DNA of 64,000 nucleotides from an uncultured Alphaproteobacteria bacterium (GTDB lineage: Bacteria; Pseudomonadota; Alphaproteobacteria; Micavibrionales; Micavibrionaceae): positions 62,001 to 126,000 of the forward strand of contig CALHAR010000001.1 in NCBI GenBank assembly GCA_937931645.1. Reading direction: 5' to 3'. The translations under genes and the position numbers were made by a program. The notes beneath the pieces were generated by a model. That model ran no database searches, was not told where the DNA came from, and worked only from the letters and a program-made list of their open reading frames with translations. This document shows positions 7,546-16,652 of the stretch, piece by piece; position 1 is the stretch's first letter; each line of letters begins with the position of its first letter.

Positions 7546-7821
7546 TTATTTATTAACAGCTTCTTTAAGTTCTTTACCAGCTTTGAACTTAACGTTTTTA
7601 GAGGCTTTAATTTTGATAGCTTCACCAGTACGTGGGTTACGACCAGTTGTTGCCGCACGTTTCGCAACAGTAAATGTACCAAAACCAACAAAACGGGCAT
7701 CTTCACCTTTTTTCACTGTTGATCTAATACCACTAAAAACAGCTTCAACAGCGCGTTGAGCATCTGCTTTTGTTGATTCTGTTTCTTTTGCCACGTATTC
7801 AATAAGTTCTGCTTTATTCAT
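7546..7821 (-). CDS. hupB: DNA-binding protein HU
   Basis: 91 residues, the usual HU length. It begins MNKAELIEYVAKETESTKAD; the beta-arm region has GFGTFTVAKRAATTGRNPRT with the intercalating RNPRTG and the C-terminal FKAGKELKEAVN. HU bends DNA without sequence preference and compacts the nucleoid. Its place directly after lon is the conserved alphaproteobacterial order tig-clpP-clpX-lon-hupB. A terminator follows the gene. Confidence 0.95.
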   Translation of the reverse strand: MNKAELIEYVAKETESTKADAQRAVEAVFSGIRSTVKKGEDARFVGFGTFTVAKRAATTGRNPRTGEAIKIKASKNVKFKAGKELKEAVNK

Positions 7822-7962
7822 GATAATTCCTTTTTGTTAAATTTTAAAAATATTTCGATATGAACGAATCACATCAACAGAATTAATTAGCTTGTAATCG
7901 GCTGTAGCCTTAACTTTCTAACTAACCCTACGAATCATTTTTAAAACTATTTAGAGCTTAGC

Positions 7963-10389
7963 TCAATGGTGAAGTACGTCTTTTCCCTTATTTTCTGCGC
8001 TTTTCGGGGATAACTCTGCTGTTTTAGGATTGTTTTCCTCGGTTAATGGCTCTGGCATGCTCAAAAGCGCATGAACCAAGACTTCTTCAATGGTATTAAC
8101 AGGAATGATTTCCAACTGCTTTTTAACTTTATCTGGTACATCAGCAAGGTCTTTTTCATTTTCTTTGGGAATAAGAACCGTTTTAATACCACTACGTAGG
8201 GCGGCAAGAAGTTTTTCTTTCAACCCACCAATGGCTGTCACGTAACCTCGTAAATTAATCTCACCTGTCATGGCGATATCGCGACGTATCTCAATATCCG
8301 TCAACGCAGAAATAATGGCCGTTGTCATGGCCGCCCCTGCTGATGGTCCATCTTTTGGTGTTGCGCCTTCTGGCACGTGAACATGAATAGATTTTGTTTT
8401 CAGTTCATTATAATCAATACCAAATTGCGCCGCGCGTGACTTCACTAGCATTTCAGCAACTTTAATAGATTCTTTCATCACATCTTTTAAATTACCTGTG
8501 GTGGATACCTTACCTTCTTTACCTGGCATAGTAACGGCCTCAATAGAAAGTATATCACCACCAAATTGGGTATAGGCCAAACCAGTTACAACACCAACAC
8601 GGTCTTGATCTTCAACTTCACCAAAGCGGAACTTTTTAACACCAGAATATTTTTCTAAAAATTTAGGGGTAATGGAAATCGCTTCCTTACCCTTCATCAA
8701 AATATCTTTGATTGTTTTACGGCATAAATTTGCAATTTCACGTTCTAAATTACGCACCCCTGCTTCACGGGTGTAATAACGAATAAGATCACGCAATGTT
8801 GCATCACTGATTTTCAGCTCATCTTTTTTAAGACCTGCAGCTTTCTTTTGTTTATCCAACAAATGACGCTTCACAATTTGCAGTTTTTCATCTTCGGTAT
8901 ACCCCGCAATACGGATAACCTCCATACGGTCAAGCAATGGTTGTGGCATATTTAGCGAGTTCGCCGTACAAATAAACATGACATCAGACAAATCGTAATC
9001 CATCTCCATATAATGATCGTTAAATGTTGCATTTTGTTCAGGATCAAGCACTTCTAACAACGCCGACGCAGGATCACCACGCATATCTGATGACATTTTA
9101 TCAATCTCATCCAGCAAAAATAAAGGATTGGTCGTCTTTGCCTTTTTCATACTTTGGATAATTTTACCCGGCATCGCTCCAATATAGGTACGGCGGTGAC
9201 CACGGATTTCACTTTCATCACGCACCCCCCCTAATGACACACGTACGAACTTACGGTTAGTTGCTTTGGCAATAGAGCTTCCCAAAGATGTTTTACCAAC
9301 CCCTGGTGGGCCAACAAGACATAGAATAGGCCCTTTAACTTTATTCGTCCGTTGTTGAACAGCTAAATATTCTAAGATACGTTCTTTAACTTTGTTTAAA
9401 CCGTAATGGTCTTTATCTAAAACTTTTAAAGCCTGTTTAATATCTTTAGAAACACGACTGCGTTTACCCCATGGCACACCCAATATCCAATCAAGGTAGT
9501 TGCGCACAACGGTTGCCTCCGCGGACATTGGTGACATTTGTTTTAATTTTTTAAGTTCGGTCGTGGCTTTCTCTTTTGCTTCTTTTGAAAGCTTCATTTC
9601 TTTGATTTTTTTATCAATCTCACCCAGCTCATCAAGACCTTCTTCGCCATCGCCAAGCTCTTTTTGAATAGCTTTCATTTGCTCATTCAAATAATACTCA
9701 CGCTGTGTTTTTTCCATCTGGCGTTTGACACGGTTGCGCACACGCTTTTCAACTTGAAGCACACCAATCTCACCTTCCATGAAGCTGTAAATCTTCTCAA
9801 GACGCTCTGTTACAGTTTCCAGCTCAAGTAACTCTTGCTTCTCTTCAATTTTTAACGTCAGGTGCGACGAAATTGTATCCGCCATCTTAACGGGCTCTTC
9901 AATTTGGTTAATCGAAACCAAAACCTCAGGTGGAATTTTTTTGTTTAACTTCACGTATTGTTCAAACTGTGAAATGACAGCACGCGATAGTGCCTCAAGC
10001 TCATCATCTACAATTTCAGGTTTTTTAATAGCGTTGGCCTCGGCCTCTATATAGTTATTATCTTCTATATATTTAGAAACACGCATACGCGCGCCCCCTT
10101 CAACCAAAACTTTAACAGTCCCATCAGGTAATTTTAAAAGTTGTAAGATGTTACCCACTGTACCAACCTGATATAAATCATCGGCTGCTGGCTCATCTTC
10201 TGACGGTGATTTTTGTGTAATCAATAAAACTTGCTTATCAGCTTGCATTACATGCTCTAACGCCTTCACTGATTTTTCTCTACCCACGAAGAGCGGTACA
10301 ATCATATGAGGGAATACAACAATGTCACGCAGCGGTAGGACAGCAAATTTTTTGTTCTTATTATCTTCAGGGGAGTCAGTATTGGACAT
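7963..10389 (-). CDS. lon: ATP-dependent protease La (Lon)
   Basis: 808 residues, full length. The N-terminal substrate domain starts [23 protein letters not shown]. It is followed by a coiled coil, the AAA+ module with Walker [11 protein letters not shown] (about residue 360) and Walker [10 protein letters not shown], and a protease domain with the catalytic Ser in [10 protein letters not shown] (near 680) and Lys in [10 protein letters not shown] (near 723). It degrades misfolded and specific regulatory proteins. The tail after [11 protein letters not shown] is short and Lys/Ser-rich. It lies between clpP and hupB; clpX, which usually separates clpP and lon, is missing. Confidence 0.97.
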   Translation of the reverse strand: MSNTDSPEDNKNKKFAVLPLRDIVVFPHMIVPLFVGREKSVKALEHVMQADKQVLLITQKSPSEDEPAADDLYQVGTVGNILQLLKLPDGTVKVLVEGGARMRVSKYIEDNNYIEAEANAIKKPEIVDDELEALSRAVISQFEQYVKLNKKIPPEVLVSINQIEEPVKMADTISSHLTLKIEEKQELLELETVTERLEKIYSFMEGEIGVLQVEKRVRNRVKRQMEKTQREYYLNEQMKAIQKELGDGEEGLDELGEIDKKIKEMKLSKEAKEKATTELKKLKQMSPMSAEATVVRNYLDWILGVPWGKRSRVSKDIKQALKVLDKDHYGLNKVKERILEYLAVQQRTNKVKGPILCLVGPPGVGKTSLGSSIAKATNRKFVRVSLGGVRDESEIRGHRRTYIGAMPGKIIQSMKKAKTTNPLFLLDEIDKMSSDMRGDPASALLEVLDPEQNATFNDHYMEMDYDLSDVMFICTANSLNMPQPLLDRMEVIRIAGYTEDEKLQIVKRHLLDKQKKAAGLKKDELKISDATLRDLIRYYTREAGVRNLEREIANLCRKTIKDILMKGKEAISITPKFLEKYSGVKKFRFGEVEDQDRVGVVTGLAYTQFGGDILSIEAVTMPGKEGKVSTTGNLKDVMKESIKVAEMLVKSRAAQFGIDYNELKTKSIHVHVPEGATPKDGPSAGAAMTTAIISALTDIEIRRDIAMTGEINLRGYVTAIGGLKEKLLAALRSGIKTVLIPKENEKDLADVPDKVKKQLEIIPVNTIEEVLVHALLSMPEPLTEENNPKTAELSPKSAENKGKDVLHH

Positions 10390-10550
10390 AAAAAGCCTTT
10401 ATTTAGAGTGAAACATATAAAATACGTTAAGTTATTCGACAAAATTGGTCAAAAAGTAACAAAATCGTATGAATAATAGGTTAATGATCCAAAAAAGATA
10501 GCTTTTTGCTCACAATATCAACGAAAATCAGTAAAAACAGAGAGAAATTT

Positions 10551-11195
10551 CTATTTTTTGTCAGAATCCTTGTCTGGAAGCGCACTTGCCTCAACAACTT
10601 TGTCAATAAGACCAAATTTTTGGGCTTCCTCAGCACTCATAAAGTTGTCACGATCCATTGATTTTTCAATATCTGCTAACTTCTTACCCGTATGGCGGAC
10701 ATAAATGTCATTTAACATCGCTTTCATACGTAAGATTTCGCGTGCTTGAATTTCAATATCAGAGGCTTGGCCCTGTGCACCGCCCAAAGGTTGGTGGATC
10801 ATGATACGGGCATGCGGAAGCGCAAAACGCTTACCGTCTGCCCCTGCCGTTAGAAGTAACGACCCCATAGAAGCCGCCTGACCAATACAGACCGTAGAAA
10901 CCTCAGGCTTGATATATTGCATTGTGTCATACATCGCCATACCAGAGGTTACAACACCACCCGGAGAGTTAATATAAAAGGAAATATCTTTTGTTGGATT
11001 TTCAGACTCCAAAAATAGAAGCTGCGCACAGATAAGACTGGACACATAGTCATTCACCTCACCCGTTAAGAAGATAATACGCTCTTTTAAAAGGCGAGAG
11101 AAAATATCAAAAGCTCGTTCACCACGATTTGTTTGCTCAATAACCGTTGGGATAAGGTGAGAGTTATAAAGTTCTAAAGGGTCGCGCTCGCTCAT
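10551..11195 (-). CDS. clpP: ATP-dependent Clp protease proteolytic subunit
   Basis: 214 residues. Catalytic Ser is in [14 protein letters not shown] (about residue 108), His in [10 protein letters not shown] (about 132) and Asp in the [12 protein letters not shown] region. The oligomer-forming head FLTGEVND and FYINSPGG are intact. It forms the 14-mer peptidase chamber that works with ClpX or ClpA. The tig gene sits upstream as usual, but only 161 noncoding bases lie between clpP and lon, so its ClpX partner must be encoded elsewhere. Confidence 0.97.
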   Translation of the reverse strand: MSERDPLELYNSHLIPTVIEQTNRGERAFDIFSRLLKERIIFLTGEVNDYVSSLICAQLLFLESENPTKDISFYINSPGGVVTSGMAMYDTMQYIKPEVSTVCIGQAASMGSLLLTAGADGKRFALPHARIMIHQPLGGAQGQASDIEIQAREILRMKAMLNDIYVRHTGKKLADIEKSMDRDNFMSAEEAQKFGLIDKVVEASALPDKDSDKK

Positions 11196-11293
11196 TTGAA
11201 TTTCCTATTATTTAATATTTTGAATCAATGAATAAACAGTATATCCGAACGGTATTGAGTTCAAGCTGATATAACAAGGAATGTTCTTAACAT

Positions 11294-11322
11294 AAAAAAA
11301 GAGCGCATGAAGCGCCCTTTTT
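11294..11322 (-). terminator. Terminator after tig
   Basis: On the minus strand AAAAAGGGCGC-TTCAT-GCGCTCTTTTTTT, 25 bases beyond the tig stop. It uncouples tig from clpP, at least in part. Confidence 0.8.
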
Positions 11323-11347
11323 ATAAATCATTATAGACCGAAGATAA

Positions 11348-12781
11348 TTATTTCTTAGCCGCAGCTTTTTTCGTTGCTTTTTTCGCTGGTTTTTTCTTTG
11401 CAGAGGATTCCTTAACCGCAGGCTTTTTCTTTTTCTTTGCCTTTGTTTTGGCTTTAGGCTTATCATCCTCATCATCTTCTTTCATAAGCTCTTCGATAGA
11501 AATTTCTTTTTCTGTGACATTTGCACGTTCAAAAAGAATATCGACAACTTTATCCTCAAATAAAGGTGCGCGAAGGTTTTCAAGCATTTGTGGGTTTTTC
11601 TGATAGAAATCAAAAACCATTTTTTCTTGGCCCGGGTATTTTTGTGCTTCTGTAATCACAGCGCGTTGTAACTCCTGATCATTCACAGTCACATTTTCTT
11701 GTTGGCCAATTTCGGCAATCACAAGGCCAAGACGAACACGACGAACGGCGATAGTTTGTAGCTCTTCCTTTTCTTCATCGGTCAGTTCTTCTGCGTCTGG
11801 ATTTTGCTCACGCTCAGCTTCGATTTGTTTTGTAATGCCTTCTAATTCAGCATCAACCATACCTTGTGGGATTTCAAACTGATGCCCTTCATCCAGCGTA
11901 TCCAATAGCTGACGCTTCATTTTCAGACGTGTCTGGTTACTATAATCTGATGTCAGTTGGTGCTTAACCGCATCACGAAGCGCCGCCTCGTCATCAAAAC
12001 CCAACTCTTTAGCAAAGTCATCATCGACTGTAGCTTCCGTTTGTTCATGAATTTCACTTAAGTTGATATCAAAGATAGCGTCACGCCCAGCCAAGTCTTT
12101 AGCTTGATATTCTTCAGGGAAAGTAACTTTTACTTCAAACTTTTCACCCGCTTTTTTACCAACCATTTGATCTTCAAAACCAGGGATAAACTGGCCAGAG
12201 CCAATTTCTAACTTATGACCTTCTGCCTTCATACCGTCATGCTCTACATTGTCATCAGCGGTGCGGCCACTAAAATCAAAAATGGCAACGTCACCTTTTT
12301 TAATTCCACGATCGGATTCAATTTTCTTACTGCCCTTATGTTGAGAGGTAATACGTGTCAACGCATCATTGATTTCTTTATCTTCGATTTTAGCAATAGG
12401 CTTTTCAATTTTAATACCTTTTGTGTCCATAACATCAAAGTCTGGAAGAACATCAATCTTCATTGAGAAGATAAGGTCCTTACCTTCATCAAATTCTTTT
12501 ACTTCAATCTTTGGCTGCATCGCTGGACGGAATTTTTTATCTTCAATCACTTGTTTCGTCGAATCATTCACGACAGACTCGAGAACTTCACCCATCACCG
12601 CACGGCCATATTTTTTACGCGCCATATCAAGGGGCATTTTACCAGGACGGAAACCAGGCTGCTTTGCTGTTTTAATGACCTCTTTAAGACGGTCAATAAC
12701 TGTCTTATCAATATCATTTGCGGCAACAGTCACCTCAAGCTCGTGAGTTAGACCTTCTTGTTTGATTTCTTTTACTTGCAT
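11348..12781 (-). CDS. tig: Trigger factor
   Basis: 477 residues from the ATG of MQVKEIKQEGLTHELEV; an in-frame start ten codons upstream is less likely because this one has a purine-rich stretch before it. The ribosome-binding signature GFRPGKMP is present near residue 50, then a PPIase domain (KGDVAIFDFSGR, IPGFEDQMVGKKAGE) and the chaperone arms. It binds nascent chains at the ribosome exit and speeds prolyl isomerisation. The last 40 or so residues are almost only Lys, Ala and Pro (KAKKKKKPAVKES, KKPAKKATKKAAAKK), a histone-like tail seen in some alphaproteobacterial trigger factors. Confidence 0.96.
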   Translation of the reverse strand: MQVKEIKQEGLTHELEVTVAANDIDKTVIDRLKEVIKTAKQPGFRPGKMPLDMARKKYGRAVMGEVLESVVNDSTKQVIEDKKFRPAMQPKIEVKEFDEGKDLIFSMKIDVLPDFDVMDTKGIKIEKPIAKIEDKEINDALTRITSQHKGSKKIESDRGIKKGDVAIFDFSGRTADDNVEHDGMKAEGHKLEIGSGQFIPGFEDQMVGKKAGEKFEVKVTFPEEYQAKDLAGRDAIFDINLSEIHEQTEATVDDDFAKELGFDDEAALRDAVKHQLTSDYSNQTRLKMKRQLLDTLDEGHQFEIPQGMVDAELEGITKQIEAEREQNPDAEELTDEEKEELQTIAVRRVRLGLVIAEIGQQENVTVNDQELQRAVITEAQKYPGQEKMVFDFYQKNPQMLENLRAPLFEDKVVDILFERANVTEKEISIEELMKEDDEDDKPKAKTKAKKKKKPAVKESSAKKKPAKKATKKAAAKK

Positions 12782-12826
12782 CTTTATTCTTTCAATATGT
12801 ATTAAGCTCAATTTAGTTACTGAGTG

Positions 12827-12855
12827 GCGCGTAGCGTGCCTGCACGCCTGAGCGC
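12827..12855. repeat. Palindromic intergenic repeat, GCGCGTA family (divergent copy)
   Basis: GGCGCGTAGCGTGCCTGCACGCCTGAGCGC resembles, in reverse orientation, the CAGGCGCGTAAACGCGCTACGG units at 47.5-47.9 kb and 58.6 kb. It lies between tRNA-Leu and tig. Confidence 0.45.
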
Positions 12856-12869
12856 ATCTTTAAAAAGCA

Positions 12870-12954
12870 TGGTGCGGGTGAAGGGACTTGAACCCCCACA
12901 TCCGAAGATACTAGAACCTAAATCTAGCGCGTCTACCAATTCCGCCACACCCGC
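12870..12954 (-). tRNA. tRNA-Leu (UAG)
   Basis: 85 nt including CCA, with a long variable arm as expected for a class II tRNA. The acceptor is GCGGGTG with CACCCGC, the anticodon loop is ATTTAGG (anticodon TAG), and the T-arm has GGGGGTTCAAGTCCC. Confidence 0.95.
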
Positions 12955-13529
12955 ACGTTCCAAGCTTCAATGGCGTGTTTTATCCTATGTTACAGACAAT
13001 GCCAAGGGGAAAACGCGATAATTAACTAATTAATTTTACAAGAACAGTAAACCAATTTAATGCCAATTAATCACAATGAGAGCCTCCCATGACCACTGAA
13101 ACCTTATTCATTTTCTTAATATCGTATATTTCGCTACATATTAAACTCGATCCAGGCCAAGTATTTCGTATGACATGTTCCCATTGTTGGAGCGCCGCCC
13201 GCCGAAAAACGGTAGATTCAAAGGCAAACAGCTATCTTATGAAATGACCTTCTAAATCAAGTAATAATAGTTTATAATATTTGATTATCAACATTTTAAG
13301 TGAGAATGATTTCATCAAATCTGTAAAAACACTACGTAAGTTTAATGGGTCAAATAAAAGAGAGCTTGCCCTCTGCCTAATAACGACAATGGCTTTGACA
13401 GATTTTGCGCTCTTCCAATCCGAAGTACCATTATCACCTTGTTCGCAATATTAACTACGGCGGAACTATCAAAGATTCTGGGGAAGATATGATGAAAGCG
13501 GATATAACTAAAACGATTAAGAAATAATA
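12955..13529. other. Intergenic region with decayed coding traces
   Basis: 575 bases without an intact gene. Short open stretches read like remnants: one at 13089-13247 (listed separately) and a last piece reading NYGGTIKDSGEDMMK just before 13528. No terminator, tRNA-like fold or insertion sequence ends were seen. The LVIVD-protein gene that follows presumably has its promoter here, but no good -35/-10 pair stands out. Confidence 0.4.
13089..13247 (+). pseudogene. Possible remnant of a LysE/RhtB-type exporter 5' end
   Basis: A 52-codon frame starting MTTETLFIFLISYISLHIKL and continuing DPGQVF. The first 26 residues resemble the N-terminus of LysE/RhtB amino-acid exporters (M-T-x-E-T-L...L-T-P-G-P), but the TPGP motif reads DPGQ and no further transmembrane helices follow. 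The frame then runs into Cys-, Arg- and Ser-rich text and stops. It is probably a broken gene; a chance open frame cannot be excluded. Confidence 0.25.
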
Positions 13530-14540
13530 ATGACCAATAAACACCCCTCCTCTTTTATTTACAAATCAAAATCAAAACTACTATTCTACGCGCTTATATT
13601 ATTGCTCTTTTCTTATGCACAAAATGCTTATGCACAATGCACCGACCCAGCAGGAGTTGCGGCGAATATGCGGTATGATGAAACAGATCAGCGGATAGAA
13701 TATTGCGATGGGACGGATTGGGTGGATTCATCGTCTGAAACAAACGCCAGTGCTGCTTTAACGATTGAAGGAAGCGTATTTGATACAGCAACACTTGACG
13801 ATGCATCGAATGTTTATGTCGTGGGAAACTACGCCTATGTCACTGCTGAAAACGATAATGCGTTAACTGTCGTTGATATCTCCACACCAACCGCTCCAAC
13901 GATTGTGGGCAGCGTCTCTTCCATTCGGCTTGGTTTTGCAACCGGTGTTTTTGTGATTGGTAATTATGCCTATGTCACTAGTGATATCTTTGAGATGTTA
14001 ACTGTCGTTGATATCTCCACACCAACCGCTCCAACGATTGTAGGCCACGTCTCTTCCACTCAGCTTGATGGCGCAAATGATGTTTTTGTGGTTGGCAATT
14101 ATGCCTATGTCGCTGCTAGTATCTCTGATGCGTTAACTGTCGTTGATATCTCCACACCAACCGCTCCAACGATTGTGGGCAGCGTCTCTTCTTCCACTCA
14201 GCTTGATCAGCCTAAAGATGTTTTTGTGGTTGGTAATTATGCCTATGTCACTGCTGAAAGCGATGATGCGTTAACTGTCGTTGATGTAGATATCACTGGT
14301 GGTAGTACAGCCTTATCCTCTGGCCCATGTACAAAAGCGGGGGAGATGCGTTATAACTCTACGAATAATGTTTTAGAGTTTTGCGATGGTACGCAATATA
14401 ATGATATGGGCGTTCGTGGTTCGGGCTTTGGTGGATGTACAGGTATAACACCAACGCCTTCAGCAAGTGCATTAAGGTATAATACAGCCACGAATATCTA
14501 TGAATTTTGTGACGGTAGTGGTTGGGTTACTGTGGAATAG
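13530..14540 (+). CDS. Secreted LVIVD-repeat protein with C-terminal CDGT-W modules
   Basis: 336 residues. A signal peptide ends near AQNAYAQ (about residue 35). The body has four LVIVD-type beta-propeller repeats of about 45 residues (VFVVGNYAYVT...ALTVVDISTPTAPTIVG), so nearly identical in DNA that recent duplication or gene conversion is likely. One short module precedes them (NMRYDETDQRIEYCDGTDWV) and two follow (EMRYNSTNNVLEFCDGTQY; ALRYNTATNIYEFCDGSGWV), each with Cys residues that could form a disulphide. Four repeats would not close a propeller alone. It probably sits at the cell surface or in the periplasm; the ligand is unknown. It has no operon partners. Confidence 0.7.
   Translation: MTNKHPSSFIYKSKSKLLFYALILLLFSYAQNAYAQCTDPAGVAANMRYDETDQRIEYCDGTDWVDSSSETNASAALTIEGSVFDTATLDDASNVYVVGNYAYVTAENDNALTVVDISTPTAPTIVGSVSSIRLGFATGVFVIGNYAYVTSDIFEMLTVVDISTPTAPTIVGHVSSTQLDGANDVFVVGNYAYVAASISDALTVVDISTPTAPTIVGSVSSSTQLDQPKDVFVVGNYAYVTAESDDALTVVDVDITGGSTALSSGPCTKAGEMRYNSTNNVLEFCDGTQYNDMGVRGSGFGGCTGITPTPSASALRYNTATNIYEFCDGSGWVTVE
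13797..14300 (+). repeat. Tandem 135-base coding repeats in the LVIVD gene
   Basis: The string TTAACTGTCGTTGATAT starts copies at 13863, 13998 and 14133 (spacing exactly 135) and, in shortened form TTAACTGTCGTTGAT, at 14271 (spacing 138). About 50 bases after each of the first three starts are almost identical. Confidence 0.9.
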
Positions 14541-14869
14541 GCTTATAAACCTGCAACATGGTTATGCTTTGTAGTAATGCATCTAATGACATTTGAGAAA
14601 AAACAAGGGATGCAGGGAGTGGATCATACTTATTGTGTCCCCAAGTTAACAATCAATTTAGGTGTGTTTTGAATATTTATATTTCTAAATATTCAAGATC
14701 AACTGTTAATTAAAATGACGTTAAGCCGTCCCTCATTGATTTTTTGATATGTTTTATCTGTTTTCATTTCTTGTGTTTTAATTTTGAGTTAATTAAGAAA
14801 CCCACGAAAAAATATTTTAAGTCCTCTTTTGGGGCGTTTGTTTAGGTGTTCTATATGTTGAAAGGAAAA
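14541..14869. other. Intergenic region with one perfect inverted repeat
   Basis: 329 bases between the LVIVD gene and tRNA-His. It contains an 11-base perfect inverted repeat, TTGAATATTTA (14669-14679) and TAAATATTCAA (14686-14696), with a six-base loop. No T run follows, so it is not a standard terminator. No gene of convincing length or start was found. Confidence 0.5.
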
Positions 14870-14945
14870 TGGGGCGACTGACGGGGTTCGAACCCGCGAC
14901 CACTCGGACCACAACCGAGGGCTCTACCGCTGAGCTACAGTCGCC
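14870..14945 (-). tRNA. tRNA-His (GUG)
   Basis: 76 nt. The extra 5' G (position -1) faces the discriminator C, as in bacterial tRNA-His. The acceptor is GCGACTG with CAGTCGC, the anticodon loop is TTGTGGT (anticodon GTG), the T-arm is CGGGTTCGAACCCCG, and CCA is encoded. Confidence 0.95.
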
Positions 14946-15096
14946 ATAAATAGGCAATAGGCATTGTTTATATCTAAAACCACCGCAGGGTCAAGTTTTC
15001 TCTGACTAAGAAAGGCAAATATTTTCTGCCTATAAAAGAAACTTTTACTACCAAAAGAGCTAGACCTTTGCTTTATTGAATGATAGATAATAAGAA

Positions 15097-15133
15097 ATTC
15101 TAAAAACGCATGCCTACCATGCATATTTAGAAT
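15097..15133 (+). promoter_or_regulatory. Two-level dyad in the glnA leader
   Basis: ATTCTAAA (15097-15104) pairs with TTTAGAAT (15126-15133), and inside it GCATG pairs with CATGC around CCTAC. The two stems are separated by short symmetric three-base spacers. It ends 35 bases before the glnA ATG. It could be an operator for a dimeric regulator or an RNA hairpin in the leader. It does not match the NtrC site TGCACC-N5-GGTGCA. Confidence 0.5.
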
Positions 15134-15168
15134 AACAAAAAAACAACTCAAGGAGCACACCTAATATT

Positions 15169-16599
15169 ATGTCTGATAAAGGATTAAAATTTAAGAACTA
15201 TAATGACTTTAAAAAGTTTTCAGATGAAAACGATATTCAATTTGTTGGATTCGAATTTACCGATCCTCGTGGTAAGCTACAACATACAGATCAACATATA
15301 ACAACCCTTGATAAAGATATGTTTGAAGCTGGCGTCATGATTGATGGCTCCTCTATTGCTGGATGGAAAGCGATTAATGAATCCGATATGTGCTTGGTTC
15401 CTGATTGGAGTAAATGTTTCCTTGACCCCTTCGCCGCCCAACCAACGTTAAAAGTGTTCTGCTATATCAAAGAGCCATCAACAGGTGAAGACTATACAAG
15501 ATGCCCACGTGTTATTGCACAAAAAGCCGAAGCTTACGTGAAATCGGCAGGCTATGGTGATACCGCCTACTTTGGCCCAGAAGCAGAGTTCTTCGTCTTT
15601 GATGACGTTAAGATGAAAGCAGACATGAATGAAGTGTCTTATAAAATTGATTCTACAGAAGGTCCCTATAACAGTGGTACAAATTACGCTGAAGGCAACA
15701 CAGGGCATCGCCCAGGTGTAAAGGGAGGGTATTTTCCTGAAGGCCCTATTGATAGTGGATCAGACCTACGCGCAGAGATGCTAACCGTTTTAGATGCGAT
15801 GGGTGTTCCCGTTGAAAAACATCATCATGAAGTTGCGCCCTCTCAACATGAGCTAGGTATATTCTTCTCTACACTCGTTGATTGTGCCGATAACCTGCAA
15901 CTTTATAAATATGCCGTTCATAACGTGGCGCATATTTATGGTAAAACAGCAACTTTCCTACCCAAGCCTGTATTTGGTGATAACGGATCAGGTATGCACG
16001 TCCACCAATCCCTTTGGTCTGGTGGCAAACCACAATTTGCAGGGGACAAATATGCAGGCCTTTCTGAAAATGCCCTTTACTACATAGGCGGTATCATCAA
16101 GCATGCGAAGGCCTTAAACGCATTTACCAACCCATCAACCAACAGTTATAAGCGTTTAGTACCAGGGTATGAGGCACCTGTCCTGCTTGCGTATTCAGCA
16201 CGTAACCGTTCTGCGTCTTGCCGTATTCCCTATGGTGAATCGCCCAAAGCTAAGCGTGTTGAGGTTCGTTTCCCTGATGCAACAGCCAATCCATATTTGG
16301 CTTTTTCCGCTATGTTAATGGCTGGCCTTGATGGGATTGATAATAAAATTCACCCTGGCGAAGCTATGGATAAAGACTTATACGATTTACCCGCTAATGA
16401 ATTAGCACAGATTCCAACAGTCTGTGGTTCATTACGTGAAGCTCTAGACTCACTATCAGCAGATCATGAGTTCTTACTGAAGGGCGATGTCTTCACCAAA
16501 GATGCCATTGATGCTTATGTTGATTTGAAAATGGAAGAGGTCCTCAGATATGAAACTATGCCTCACCCTATTGAATTCTTGATGTATTATTCAGCATAG
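15169..16599 (+). CDS. glnA: Glutamine synthetase, type I
   Basis: 476 residues, the GSI length. Signatures: the N-terminal [10 protein letters not shown] loop, [10 protein letters not shown], the metal-site glutamates in [11 protein letters not shown], the ATP-site text [14 protein letters not shown], and [11 protein letters not shown]. Tyr at about residue 405 in [11 protein letters not shown] is the adenylylation site, so activity is probably switched by GlnE as in other GSI-beta enzymes. It makes glutamine from glutamate, ammonia and ATP. The glnB gene, normally just upstream in alphaproteobacteria, is not here. A long leader with a dyad precedes it, AAGGAG lies about 13 bases before ATG, and a strong terminator follows. 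Confidence 0.97.
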   Translation: MSDKGLKFKNYNDFKKFSDENDIQFVGFEFTDPRGKLQHTDQHITTLDKDMFEAGVMIDGSSIAGWKAINESDMCLVPDWSKCFLDPFAAQPTLKVFCYIKEPSTGEDYTRCPRVIAQKAEAYVKSAGYGDTAYFGPEAEFFVFDDVKMKADMNEVSYKIDSTEGPYNSGTNYAEGNTGHRPGVKGGYFPEGPIDSGSDLRAEMLTVLDAMGVPVEKHHHEVAPSQHELGIFFSTLVDCADNLQLYKYAVHNVAHIYGKTATFLPKPVFGDNGSGMHVHQSLWSGGKPQFAGDKYAGLSENALYYIGGIIKHAKALNAFTNPSTNSYKRLVPGYEAPVLLAYSARNRSASCRIPYGESPKAKRVEVRFPDATANPYLAFSAMLMAGLDGIDNKIHPGEAMDKDLYDLPANELAQIPTVCGSLREALDSLSADHEFLLKGDVFTKDAIDAYVDLKMEEVLRYETMPHPIEFLMYYSA

Positions 16600-16621
16600 A
16601 ACAAACGATCTAACCCAAAAG

Positions 16622-16652
16622 AAAAACCGAGACATTAATCTCGGTTTTTTTT
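16622..16652. terminator. Terminator between glnA and the convergent unknown gene
   Basis: AAAACCGAG and CTCGGTTTT form a nine-base-pair stem with an eight-base loop, flanked by A and T runs on the two sides, so it can work in both directions. It overlaps the stop codon of the gene on the opposite strand. Confidence 0.9.

Noticed and set aside
7431-7706. A 91-codon minus-strand frame
   Set aside because: It is the shifted frame of hupB and has Leu/Lys-rich shadow composition.
10390-10550. A hidden or frameshifted clpX between clpP and lon
   Set aside because: 161 bases cannot hold it and no ClpX-like text is seen in any frame.
13797-14300. Regularly spaced direct repeats that could suggest a CRISPR array
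   Set aside because: The spacing is 135 bases, the repeats lie in frame inside one open reading frame and they code for LVIVD units.
14924-15160. A 78-codon minus-strand frame ahead of glnA
   Set aside because: It overlaps tRNA-His and the glnA leader dyad, has no ribosome site and no recognisable domain.
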